DNA of 33,650 nucleotides from positions 144,969 through 178,618 of the forward strand of contig JAFSUG010000001.1 in NCBI GenBank assembly GCA_017445385.1. The letters are read 5' to 3'. Position numbers and translations under genes: made by a program. Source of the stretch: Oscillospiraceae bacterium (GTDB taxonomy: Bacteria; Bacillota; Clostridia; Oscillospirales; Oscillospiraceae). The notes beneath the pieces are model-generated. The model did no database searches, was not told the origin of the DNA, and was given only the letters and a program-made list of their open reading frames with translations. Of the stretch, positions 8,509-14,876 are shown piece after piece. Position 1 is the first letter of the stretch, and every line of letters begins with the position of its first letter.

Positions 8509-8567
8509 CCGCACCCCAAAAAAGCGCCCCCTGCGGGGGAGCTGTCGGCGCAGCCGACTGAGGGGGG
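8509..8567 (+). repeat. GC-rich palindromic repeat, family A, copy 2
   Basis: Second tandem-like copy, 74 bp after copy 1. The first loop reads TGC instead of TTC; the second hairpin GTCGGC-GCA-GCCGAC is perfect. Confidence 0.9.
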
Positions 8568-8623
8568 AAAAACAAAAGGAAGAGATAATAGTAAAAGTGA
8601 ACAGATTTTCACTGCACCCGTAG

Positions 8624-8686
8624 GGGCGATCATCGATCGCCCGTAAAGCGCACACCCAACCACGCCGTAGGGCATCGCGCCCTACG
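8624..8686. repeat. Family B hairpins (GTAGGGGCG type), two units
   Basis: Hairpin GGGCGATC-ATC-GATCGCCC (8624-8642) and hairpin CGTAGGGC-N5-GCCCTACG (8666-8686). They resemble the hairpins in the 11592-11911 block downstream of S-layer gene 2, so the same repeat class occurs on both sides of that gene. Confidence 0.8.
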
Positions 8687-8709
8687 CGGCAAACAAACCT
8701 TGCCCCTTT

Positions 8710-8748
8710 GTAACAAAACCCTCGATTGTTACGCTTGTGTTACAAAAC
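8710..8748 (+). promoter_or_regulatory. Possible regulator sites upstream of S-layer gene 2
   Basis: Two near-identical direct repeats, GTAACAAAAC (8710-8719) and GTTACAAAAC (8739-8748), 29 bp apart, with another TGTTAC at 8727. The second ends 11 bp before the -35 box. The spacing suits an activator or repressor, but no cognate protein is recognised. Confidence 0.4.
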
Positions 8749-8759
8749 GACAAAACCCA

Positions 8760-8788
8760 TTGACTTCTTTTCGAAAACGAATTATGCT
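8760..8788 (+). promoter_or_regulatory. Promoter of S-layer gene 2
   Basis: TTGACT (8760-8765), 17 bp, TATGCT (8783-8788). The leader to the start codon at 8864 is about 70 nt and ends with AAGGAGGAAA, a very strong ribosome site. Confidence 0.8.
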
Positions 8789-8863
8789 GTTGCCATGATA
8801 AGAGTCACTGTCCGGCAAAAGCCGTGCAGCGGCGAAATCAAAATTTATAAGGAGGAAACTCAA

Positions 8864-11413
8864 ATGAAGAACCTTAAAAAAGTTCTGGCGTTGGTTCTGG
8901 TTGTGGTTATGGCTCTCGGCCTGATCACCGTTTCCAATGCCGCCTTCACCGATGCTGCAAGCATCGAGAAGACTGAAGCTGTCGACGTGCTGAGCGCAAT
9001 CGGCGTCATCGGCGGCTATCCCGACGGCTCCTTCAAGCCCGAAGGCGAAGTCACCCGTGCAGAGATGGCGAAAATGGTCGCTGTCATCATGAACAAGGGC
9101 GAAGACGTTGGCGATCTGTATAAGAACGCTTGCAAGTTCGCTGATTCCGCTAACCACTGGGCAGCTGGCTACATTGCTTACTGCGCACAGGAAGGCATCA
9201 TCAGCGGCAAGTCCGAGACCAAGTTCGATCCGGACGGCAAAGTCACCGGCACTGAGGCTGCTAAGATGCTCCTCTGCGCTCTGGGTTATGACGCAGACGC
9301 AGAAGGCTTCAAGGGCGCTACCTGGGCTTCCGCAGTCCTGAGCAAAGCTGCAAAGATCGGTCTGGTTGGCACCGATGCAAACCTGACTGTTGACATGGGC
9401 GCTGCTCTGAACCGCGACAACACCGCTCAGATGATGCTCAACGCTCTGCAGTCCGACATGGTTGAGTACGAAAGCACTTCTACCATCACGGTCAGCGGCG
9501 TGACCATCAACAACAACTCCAAGGCTTCTGCTGTTACCAAGAAGGGCGCGCAGTATTCGAAGATCGCTAACGATGCTGTTGCTGCTGATACCTATGTTGT
9601 TCAGCTCGGCGAAGAGATGTTCAAGGACCTCGAAAAGGTTGGCGCTGGCAACGATGCGTTCGGCCGTGCAACCAGCAACTGGACCTTCGAAGGCAAGGTT
9701 GTTACCGAGGCTCCCGCGGTTGCTACTATGGTTCTCAAGGATAAGGTCACCGGCGGCGAGCTCTACACCGCTCTCGGCAAGATCGACCTCTATGCAACCG
9801 ACGCAGCTGCATGGACCACTCGCTACTTTGTTGACGGCGAGGCGAAGACCTTCCCGACCAACATCAAGTCCGGCGAATATGGCGAAATCGGCCAGATCGG
9901 CGACGTGATCGAGATCTACAAGGATTCTTCCGCGAAGACGCTCGACATCATCCAGATCAACTATCATGTTGCGCAGATCGCTCAGGTTTGGGCAGCGAAG
10001 GTTGACGCGAATGGCGACGAGACCGATCCCGCATACGTTCAGCTGAAGGGCATCAACGGCAACCTGAGCTACGGCATTGCTGAACTGTCCAACGGCAAGA
10101 ATGCTGCTGCTGCGAACACGTTTGAAACTGCTGCGTTCACCGCTGCGGATAAGGACGCTTTCGTAGTTTACACCGCCGGCAATGATAACCTCATTGCGAG
10201 CGTTGCTAAGGCAGAGTCCGTTACCGGCCTGTTCTCCAGCAAGTCCAAAGAGTCTGTCACCATCGGCGGCACCAAGTATGCAACGGTTACCGGCGCTGTG
10301 GACGCTGCTCTGGCTATGAACGCTGAAGCAACTGCTTACCTCGATCCCAACGGCAACGCGATCTACGTTGAAGGCGTTGCTTCCAACGACTATGCATACC
10401 TGATCGACGCTCAGGAAGTCGGCGGCGTTAACAAGACCATGGAAGGCATCCTGGTCTTCACCGATGGCACCCGCAAGGTTGTCACGCTGGATACTTCCGT
10501 CACTTTCGAAAAGGGCGCTGCATATGCTTACACCGTGAACGCTGACGGCTCCTACAAGCTGTCCGGCCCGGTTGGCACTGAAATCGCTACGCTTGCGAAG
10601 TATGATGCCAACACGGTTAACGTTGCTGACGGCATCAAGGCGAATGCAAACACCGTGTTCGTAGTTGAGACTTACGACTCCGCCGCGAAGGCTGCTGTCT
10701 ATGCCACCTACACCGGCATTGCAAACGTTCCCAACATCACCAGCACGAAGTACACCGCTGGCTGGACCACCTATACGGCTCAGCAGGCTGGCGACGCTGT
10801 TGTCGGTCTGACCAAGCCCGGCGATGTCTACGCTACCGTTGTCTACGTATTCGGTGCTGTTACGCAGAGCTCTTCCAAGGAAGTTACCGCTCTGTATCTG
10901 ACCGGCCTCGAGGATGTTACTGATGATGGCAACGGCGCTTACTACACCGTTAAGGCGATCGTGAACGGCGCTGAGACCACCGTTAAGGTTGCGGAAGGCG
11001 CTACCGGCATCACCCTGCCGGCGAGTGCTGCAAGCCTCGTGATCACCAACAACATGACTGTTGACACCAACGGCTACATCACCTCTGTTGGCGCTCTGGC
11101 AGAAACCGAACTGAACGCTGCATACAAAGACTTTGCGAAGGATGCGTACGGTGTTTACACCGGCACCTATGCAAACGGCGTCATCGAGCTGGTTACCTCT
11201 AAGGGTGCTACGGCAGGCGATGCGATCTCCGTTGCTGAGACGCTGCCCGTCTACGCTTACAACACCACCACTCGCACCTTCCAGATTACCACGATCGGTT
11301 CTTATGTGCCGGCGAACAACATCGAGACTCTCCTTGTGAAGCTCGACACCACTGTGAACCCGAGCGTTGCTGCAGCTCTCTACATCATCGAGAACAATAG
11401 CTCTGCGACCTAA
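8864..11413 (+). CDS. Major S-layer protein with N-terminal SLH repeats (paralog 2)
   Basis: Secreted surface-layer protein, 849 residues. Signal peptide (1-26, ending SNA), then SLH repeats at about 28-75 (GYPDGSFKPEGEVTRAE), 91-140 (SANHWAAGYI, FDPDGKVTGTE) and 148-199 (ALNRDNTAQMMLNAL). The rest is Ala/Thr/Val-rich with few cysteines and no recognised domain. ATG 8864 is preceded by AAGGAGG. The codons are strongly skewed to GCT, GTT, CTG, AAC and AAG, quite unlike neighbouring genes, as expected for one of the most abundant proteins in the cell; this suggests it is the dominant S-layer subunit. It has its own promoter and a UUCG-loop terminator, so it is probably monocistronic. Repeats of family A lie on both sides. 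Confidence 0.9.
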   Translation: MKNLKKVLALVLVVVMALGLITVSNAAFTDAASIEKTEAVDVLSAIGVIGGYPDGSFKPEGEVTRAEMAKMVAVIMNKGEDVGDLYKNACKFADSANHWAAGYIAYCAQEGIISGKSETKFDPDGKVTGTEAAKMLLCALGYDADAEGFKGATWASAVLSKAAKIGLVGTDANLTVDMGAALNRDNTAQMMLNALQSDMVEYESTSTITVSGVTINNNSKASAVTKKGAQYSKIANDAVAADTYVVQLGEEMFKDLEKVGAGNDAFGRATSNWTFEGKVVTEAPAVATMVLKDKVTGGELYTALGKIDLYATDAAAWTTRYFVDGEAKTFPTNIKSGEYGEIGQIGDVIEIYKDSSAKTLDIIQINYHVAQIAQVWAAKVDANGDETDPAYVQLKGINGNLSYGIAELSNGKNAAAANTFETAAFTAADKDAFVVYTAGNDNLIASVAKAESVTGLFSSKSKESVTIGGTKYATVTGAVDAALAMNAEATAYLDPNGNAIYVEGVASNDYAYLIDAQEVGGVNKTMEGILVFTDGTRKVVTLDTSVTFEKGAAYAYTVNADGSYKLSGPVGTEIATLAKYDANTVNVADGIKANANTVFVVETYDSAAKAAVYATYTGIANVPNITSTKYTAGWTTYTAQQAGDAVVGLTKPGDVYATVVYVFGAVTQSSSKEVTALYLTGLEDVTDDGNGAYYTVKAIVNGAETTVKVAEGATGITLPASAASLVITNNMTVDTNGYITSVGALAETELNAAYKDFAKDAYGVYTGTYANGVIELVTSKGATAGDAISVAETLPVYAYNTTTRTFQITTIGSYVPANNIETLLVKLDTTVNPSVAAALYIIENNSSAT

Positions 11414-11454
11414 GATTTACAGCTTAGTGTAATCTGCAAATAGCAAAACCTAAA

Positions 11455-11494
11455 AAAATCCCGCACCCCTTCGGGGGTGTGGGATTTTCCTGTT
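11455..11494 (+). terminator. Terminator of S-layer gene 2 with UUCG loop
   Basis: A 15-bp stem (11455-11469 with 11474-11488, one G-T wobble) closed by the very stable TTCG tetraloop, ending in a T-run. It lies 42 bp after the stop codon. Confidence 0.92.
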
Positions 11495-11517
11495 TTGCGC
11501 CCATCTATCAATTTGCA

Positions 11518-11576
11518 CCGAATCCCAAAAAAGCGCCCCCTTCGGGGGAGCTGTCGGCGCAGCCGACTGAGGGGGG
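11518..11576 (+). repeat. GC-rich palindromic repeat, family A, copy 3
   Basis: Same unit as at 8435 and 8509, here opening CCGAATCCC. Both internal hairpins (CCCCC-TTC-GGGGG and GTCGGC-GCA-GCCGAC) are intact. It is in the same orientation as the copies on the other side of the S-layer gene. Confidence 0.9.
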
Positions 11577-11591
11577 AAAACACACCGCACC

Positions 11592-11867
11592 CGTAGGGGC
11601 GGCTATCAGCCGCCCGAAAACTGCCGAAACACACTGCACTCTCACGGGCGACCAATGGTCGCCCCTACGCCGCACCATGAAATACGCCGTAGGGCGGCAT
11701 GCCCCCATGCCGCCGAGATGCACTGCACACGTAGGGGCGGCTATCAGCCGCCCGAAATCTGCCGAAACGCGCCGCACTCTCACGGGCGACCAATGGTCGC
11801 CCCTACGCCGCACCATGAAACACGCCGTAGGGCGGCATGCCCTCATGCCGCCGAGATGCACCAAATC
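11592..11867 (+). repeat. Tandem duplication, two 138-bp units of family B hairpins
   Basis: Unit 1 runs from 11592 to 11729 and unit 2 from 11730 to about 11867. They differ at only a few positions until their last bases. Each holds three perfect hairpins: GGGCGGCT-ATC-AGCCGCCC, GGGCGACC-AAT-GGTCGCCC and GGCGGCAT-N6-ATGCCGCC. A related hairpin GGCGCGATG-AGGG-CATCGCGCC follows at about 11882-11903. Confidence 0.9.
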
Positions 11868-11926
11868 AGCAAATGCTTCACGGCGCGATGAGGGCATCGC
11901 GCCCTCCGCAGCAAACGAACTTTGCA

Positions 11927-11985
11927 CCGCACCCCCAAAAGGCGCCCCCTTCGGGGGAGCTGTCGGCGCAGCCGACTGAGGGGGG
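11927..11985 (+). repeat. GC-rich palindromic repeat, family A, copy 4
   Basis: Fourth copy, with CCGCACCCCC and a shorter A-run; both hairpins intact. It is followed at 11999-12021 by an unrelated 10-bp hairpin, GCAACGTGCC-ACC-GGCACGTTGC. Confidence 0.9.
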
Positions 11986-12057
11986 AAAACCAAAAGTTGC
12001 AACGTGCCACCGGCACGTTGCCAAGAGCCGCCTTTCGAATCCCACGATAGGATAACT

Positions 12058-12085
12058 AAAAAAGACGCCCGAGGGCGTCTTTTTT
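12058..12085 (-). terminator. Terminator downstream of tRNA-Ser
   Basis: GACGCC-CGAG-GGCGTC stem flanked by A-run and T-run. It begins 4 bp after the tRNA 3' end on the minus strand. Confidence 0.88.
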
Positions 12086-12088
12086 TGC

Positions 12089-12177
12089 TGGCGGACAGGG
12101 TGGGATTCGAACCCACGGACGGTTGCCCGTCACCTGATTTCGAGTCAGGCCCGTTATGACCACTTCGATACCTGTCC
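12089..12177 (-). tRNA. tRNA-Ser, anticodon CGA
   Basis: The 89-nt minus-strand gene has acceptor arm GGACAGG pairing with CCTGTCC, discriminator G and an encoded CCA. The anticodon stem CCTGA/TCAGG closes loop CTCGAAA, giving anticodon CGA (reads UCG). The long variable arm GACGG-GCAA-CCGTC and T-loop GTTCGAAT are typical of class II tRNA-Ser. Confidence 0.96.
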
Positions 12178-12188
12178 ATGACTTGGCT

Positions 12189-12217
12189 ATTATAGCAAAT
12201 GCTTTTTCAAAAATCAA
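12189..12217 (-). promoter_or_regulatory. tRNA-Ser promoter
   Basis: On the minus strand TTGATT (12217-12212), 17 bp, TATAAT (12194-12189), 11 bp before the mature tRNA 5' end. Confidence 0.82.
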
Positions 12218-12307
12218 TAGACATCCGCAAAAGAATCAAACCGCAAAAAATGCCACCCGAAAACGCAAATACGCCGTATGCGGCGAACTTCCGCAATCCG
12301 AACGCGG

Positions 12308-12357
12308 TTGACTTTGCGATTTGGAACTTTTATAATGGAGATAAGCAAAACTCCATT
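12308..12357 (+). promoter_or_regulatory. Promoter of the Gfo/Idh oxidoreductase gene with inverted repeat at the start site
   Basis: TTGACT (12308-12313), 17 bp, TATAAT (12331-12336): close to consensus. An inverted repeat AATGGAG-N10-CTCCATT (12334-12340 and 12351-12357) covers the expected start site and could be an operator for a sugar-responsive repressor. The regulator is unknown. Confidence 0.75.
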
Positions 12358-12377
12358 TTCAATTCGGAGGTCAGATT

Positions 12378-13520
12378 ATGGAAAAGAAGACTTGTAAAGT
12401 TGCCGTTGTCGGCTGCGGCGTGATCAGCAAGGCGTATATGAAATCGATCCGCGAGTTTTTCTCGGTGCTTGAGATCGTTGCCTGCACGGATCTGGACGTT
12501 GAGCGCATGAACGCAACGGCGGAAGAATACGGTATCAAGGCGATGACGATGGATGAGATCCTTGCCGATCCCGAAATTGAGATCGTCTTCAACCTTACCA
12601 ACCCCGCTGCCCACTATCCCATCACGAAGCAGCTTCTTGAAGCCGGCAAAAACGTCTGGTCGGAGAAGATGATCGCCGTTGATCTGGAGCAGGGCAAGGA
12701 GCTTGTGAAAATCGCGGAGGCGCATAACGTCCGCCTCGGCGTTGCGCCGGATACGTTCCTCGGCGGCGCGATCCAAACCGCGCGCTATATCGTAGACAAA
12801 GGCTTGATCGGCAAGCCGCTTACGTTCACCGCCTCCATCAGCCGCGACTACGGCGTATTCGGCGAGATTTTGCCGCATCTGCGCAAGAAAGGCGGCAGCA
12901 TCCTCTTTGATATGGGCGGCTATTACCTCACCGCGCTTGCGAATCTGTTCGGTCCGGTGCGCGAGGTGAGCGCGTTTACGGCAACGAACGAGCCCGAACG
13001 CAAGGGCAGCCGCCTCGATAACGACATGAAGTTTTTTGAAGAGCCGTATACCGTGGAAGTGAGCAACATGGTTGCGGCATCGCTGAAATACGATTGCGGC
13101 GTGATCGGAACGCTGCACATGAATTCCGACTGCCTCTATACGGAAACCACCGGCATCACGGTTTTCGGAACGGAGGGCATCCTCTATATGCCCGATCCGA
13201 ACCGCTTCGGCGGCGAGGTGAAGCTGCAGAAGCTGCAATCCGAGCCGATCGTATTCCCGCTTACGCACGGCTATCAGAAAAATTCGCGCGGCATCGGCGC
13301 TGCGGAAATGGCATGGTCGATGCTCAAAGGCCGCCTGCATCGCGCGAATATGTATCTTGCGCAAAACGTTTTTGAAACGGCGCACGCCATCGAAACCGCT
13401 TCCGCGGAGAAGCGCGTTGTCACCTTGGAATCCACGTTCGAGCGTCCTGCGGCGCTGCCGGAAGGCTATATCGACAACGGCTTCTGGGGTCCGATGTCGG
13501 AAGCGTCACTGGCGCTGTAA
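12378..13520 (+). CDS. Gfo/Idh/MocA-family NAD(P)-dependent oxidoreductase
   Basis: Cytosolic dehydrogenase of the glucose-fructose/inositol dehydrogenase family, acting on an unidentified sugar, inositol or sugar derivative. The 380-residue protein has an N-terminal Rossmann fold with GCGVIS (12-17), an acidic residue after the second strand (CTDLD), and the family lysine in SEKMIA (Lys97), where the usual EKP has Met in place of Pro. The C-terminal alpha/beta domain follows (GGYYLTALANLFG). ATG 12378 has GGAGG upstream. It is a single-gene unit with its own promoter and terminator, with no transporter or kinase nearby to suggest a substrate. Confidence 0.88.
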   Translation: MEKKTCKVAVVGCGVISKAYMKSIREFFSVLEIVACTDLDVERMNATAEEYGIKAMTMDEILADPEIEIVFNLTNPAAHYPITKQLLEAGKNVWSEKMIAVDLEQGKELVKIAEAHNVRLGVAPDTFLGGAIQTARYIVDKGLIGKPLTFTASISRDYGVFGEILPHLRKKGGSILFDMGGYYLTALANLFGPVREVSAFTATNEPERKGSRLDNDMKFFEEPYTVEVSNMVAASLKYDCGVIGTLHMNSDCLYTETTGITVFGTEGILYMPDPNRFGGEVKLQKLQSEPIVFPLTHGYQKNSRGIGAAEMAWSMLKGRLHRANMYLAQNVFETAHAIETASAEKRVVTLESTFERPAALPEGYIDNGFWGPMSEASLAL

Positions 13521-13524
13521 AGAG

Positions 13525-13562
13525 CAAGGCTGCATTGCAATGCAATGCAGCCTTGTAATTTT
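13525..13562 (+). terminator. Terminator of the oxidoreductase gene
   Basis: Twelve-bp perfect stem (13525-13536 with 13544-13555) around a 7-nt loop, followed by a short T-rich stretch. The loop and stem contain repeated GCAATGC. Confidence 0.75.
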
Positions 13563-13581
13563 CTGTAAAATTGTGTAATAT
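13553..13581 (+). promoter_or_regulatory. Probable promoter of the YD-repeat lipoprotein gene
   Basis: TTGTAA (13553-13558), 17 bp, TAATAT (13576-13581), 27 bp before the start codon. The -35 box overlaps the tail of the preceding terminator. Confidence 0.5.
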
Positions 13582-13608
13582 AGATATACCGAAAAGGAGG
13601 AGATTGCT

Positions 13609-14763
13609 ATGAAAAAACTTTTTGCGCTCTTGCTCACCGTGTGCCTGATGGTATCGCTCTGCGCCTGCTCGCTGACCGATAAACTCGCCGAGGGTGTGCA
13701 GCAGGGGCTTTCCGATCTCGCGGCGCAGCTTTCCTCGCCGAGCGTTGCGAGCGAAACCACCGAAACCATCGAAACCGACGCTGACGGCGTTGTTACGCGC
13801 ACGCGCACGGTTACCGAGTATACCTACGATGAAAACGGCAACGTGCTCACGTCCGTTGTAACCACCACGAACGACGACGGCACCGTCTTTGTCACAACCG
13901 AAACCAACGAATACGATGAAAACGGCAATATAACGCGCGACACTTACGAAACGAGCGAAGGCTATAAAAGCGAAGATATCTATGAATACGATGAAAACGG
14001 CAACACGATCCACAGTACCTATACAAGCTCGGACGGCTTCAGCAGTGAAAACACCTATGAATACGATGAAAACGGCAACCAGACGCTTCAGCGCTACGTT
14101 GACAGCGACTATTCCAGCGAAACCGTAACCGTCTACAACGAAAACGGCTATCCGATCGATATTGTCGACACAACGGTTCAGGAAGGCGAAACGATCGTTG
14201 ACCACACCGTGAATACCTACGATGAAAACGGTATGCTGCTCGTTTCCGAATTTGAGGAAAACGGCTTCACAACCAAAACCGTTTACACCTACGATGAAAA
14301 CGGGAATATGACGCTGGAGCATTTTGAAAACAGCGACGGCTACACAACCGACAGAACGTATACCTACGACGAAAACGGCTGGGAAACCGGCTGGGAGGAA
14401 ACCACCAGCGCAGGCGATCACTACTATTTCAAGTCCGAGCAGGACGAAAACGGCAACACGATCCGCGAAGAGCGTCTTTCCGAGGACGGCCTTACCGTTT
14501 CCGAGTATACCTACGATGAAAACGGCAACTGCCTGAGCGACCACACCACCAGCGCAGACGGAACGGTTTCCGCGTACTACTATATTTACGATGAAAACGG
14601 CACCCAGATCATGGCGCGTGACGTTTATGCGGACAGCACCTATACGTTTACAACCGCTTATGACGCGTTCGGCAACATGGTGCAAAACACGTCTGACAAC
14701 CGCTTTGCGGACGGCTCCGGCTCGTACAGCATTACAACGATTCAGTACGTTACGGAAGAATAA
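13609..14763 (+). CDS. YD-repeat (RHS-like) lipoprotein
   Basis: Predicted surface lipoprotein of 384 residues. A lipoprotein signal peptide ends in the lipobox LCAC (Cys20). After a Ser/Thr/Glu-rich stretch, about a dozen repeats of 20-25 residues fill residues 65-375, each centred on YDENGN or a close variant (YNENGY, FEENGF, YDAFGN). This is the YD/RHS repeat that in large toxins builds a beta-barrel shell; here there is no toxin or protease domain, so it may be a stand-alone binding or structural protein. The repeats are nearly identical at DNA level (TACGATGAAAACGGCAA), which invites copy-number change. AAGGAGG precedes the ATG. Function unknown. Confidence 0.82.
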   Translation: MKKLFALLLTVCLMVSLCACSLTDKLAEGVQQGLSDLAAQLSSPSVASETTETIETDADGVVTRTRTVTEYTYDENGNVLTSVVTTTNDDGTVFVTTETNEYDENGNITRDTYETSEGYKSEDIYEYDENGNTIHSTYTSSDGFSSENTYEYDENGNQTLQRYVDSDYSSETVTVYNENGYPIDIVDTTVQEGETIVDHTVNTYDENGMLLVSEFEENGFTTKTVYTYDENGNMTLEHFENSDGYTTDRTYTYDENGWETGWEETTSAGDHYYFKSEQDENGNTIREERLSEDGLTVSEYTYDENGNCLSDHTTSADGTVSAYYYIYDENGTQIMARDVYADSTYTFTTAYDAFGNMVQNTSDNRFADGSGSYSITTIQYVTEE

Positions 14764-14776
14764 ACCAAGCTTTTTT

Positions 14777-14808
14777 GCGGCAGGTGATTTCACCTGCCGC
14801 ATTTTTTT
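14777..14808 (+). terminator. Terminator of the YD-repeat lipoprotein gene
   Basis: GCGGCAGGTGA pairs with TCACCTGCCGC around a 2-nt loop, followed by a run of seven T. Confidence 0.9.
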
Positions 14809-14876
14809 GCTTGCAAATCCGGCTGAAATGCGTTAAAGTTGTCATGCAAAAAATGGTAACGATAGGAGTCTTTTGA

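Larger units (their letters stand above)
8156..8863. other. 708-bp intergenic region between divergent S-layer genes
   Basis: No convincing gene. It holds the promoter of each S-layer gene at its ends, an extra plus-strand promoter at 8388-8416, two copies of a GC-rich palindromic repeat (8435-8567) and two more hairpins (8624-8686). Open frames that cross it on both strands come from the palindromic repeats and show no ribosome site or known motif. Confidence 0.8.
11414..12088. other. 675-bp non-coding repeat block between S-layer gene 2 and tRNA-Ser
   Basis: Apart from the terminators at its ends, this stretch is almost wholly made of family A and family B palindromic repeats and a 138-bp tandem duplication. 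Frames are open across it on both strands because the repeats are palindromic and stop-poor; none has a ribosome site, a family motif or normal codon use, so I call no gene. Confidence 0.8.

Noticed and set aside
5507..8623. Long open frames opposite the S-layer genes (for example plus strand 6632-8623, minus strand 8729-9967)
   Set aside because: They mirror biased codons of the S-layer genes or cross palindromic repeats; they have Val/Gly/Arg-rich random composition, no ribosome site and no family motif.
11592..11867. Possible CRISPR-like array
   Set aside because: Only two 138-bp units that are near-identical throughout, with hairpins instead of short repeats and unique spacers, and no cas genes nearby.
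11414..12177. Genomic island inserted at tRNA-Ser
   Set aside because: No integrase and no duplicated tRNA 3' end (attachment site) were seen; the block next to the tRNA is only repeat DNA.
13609..14763. RHS/polymorphic toxin with immunity gene
   Set aside because: The protein ends with the repeats; no toxin tip, protease motif or immunity-like neighbour is present.
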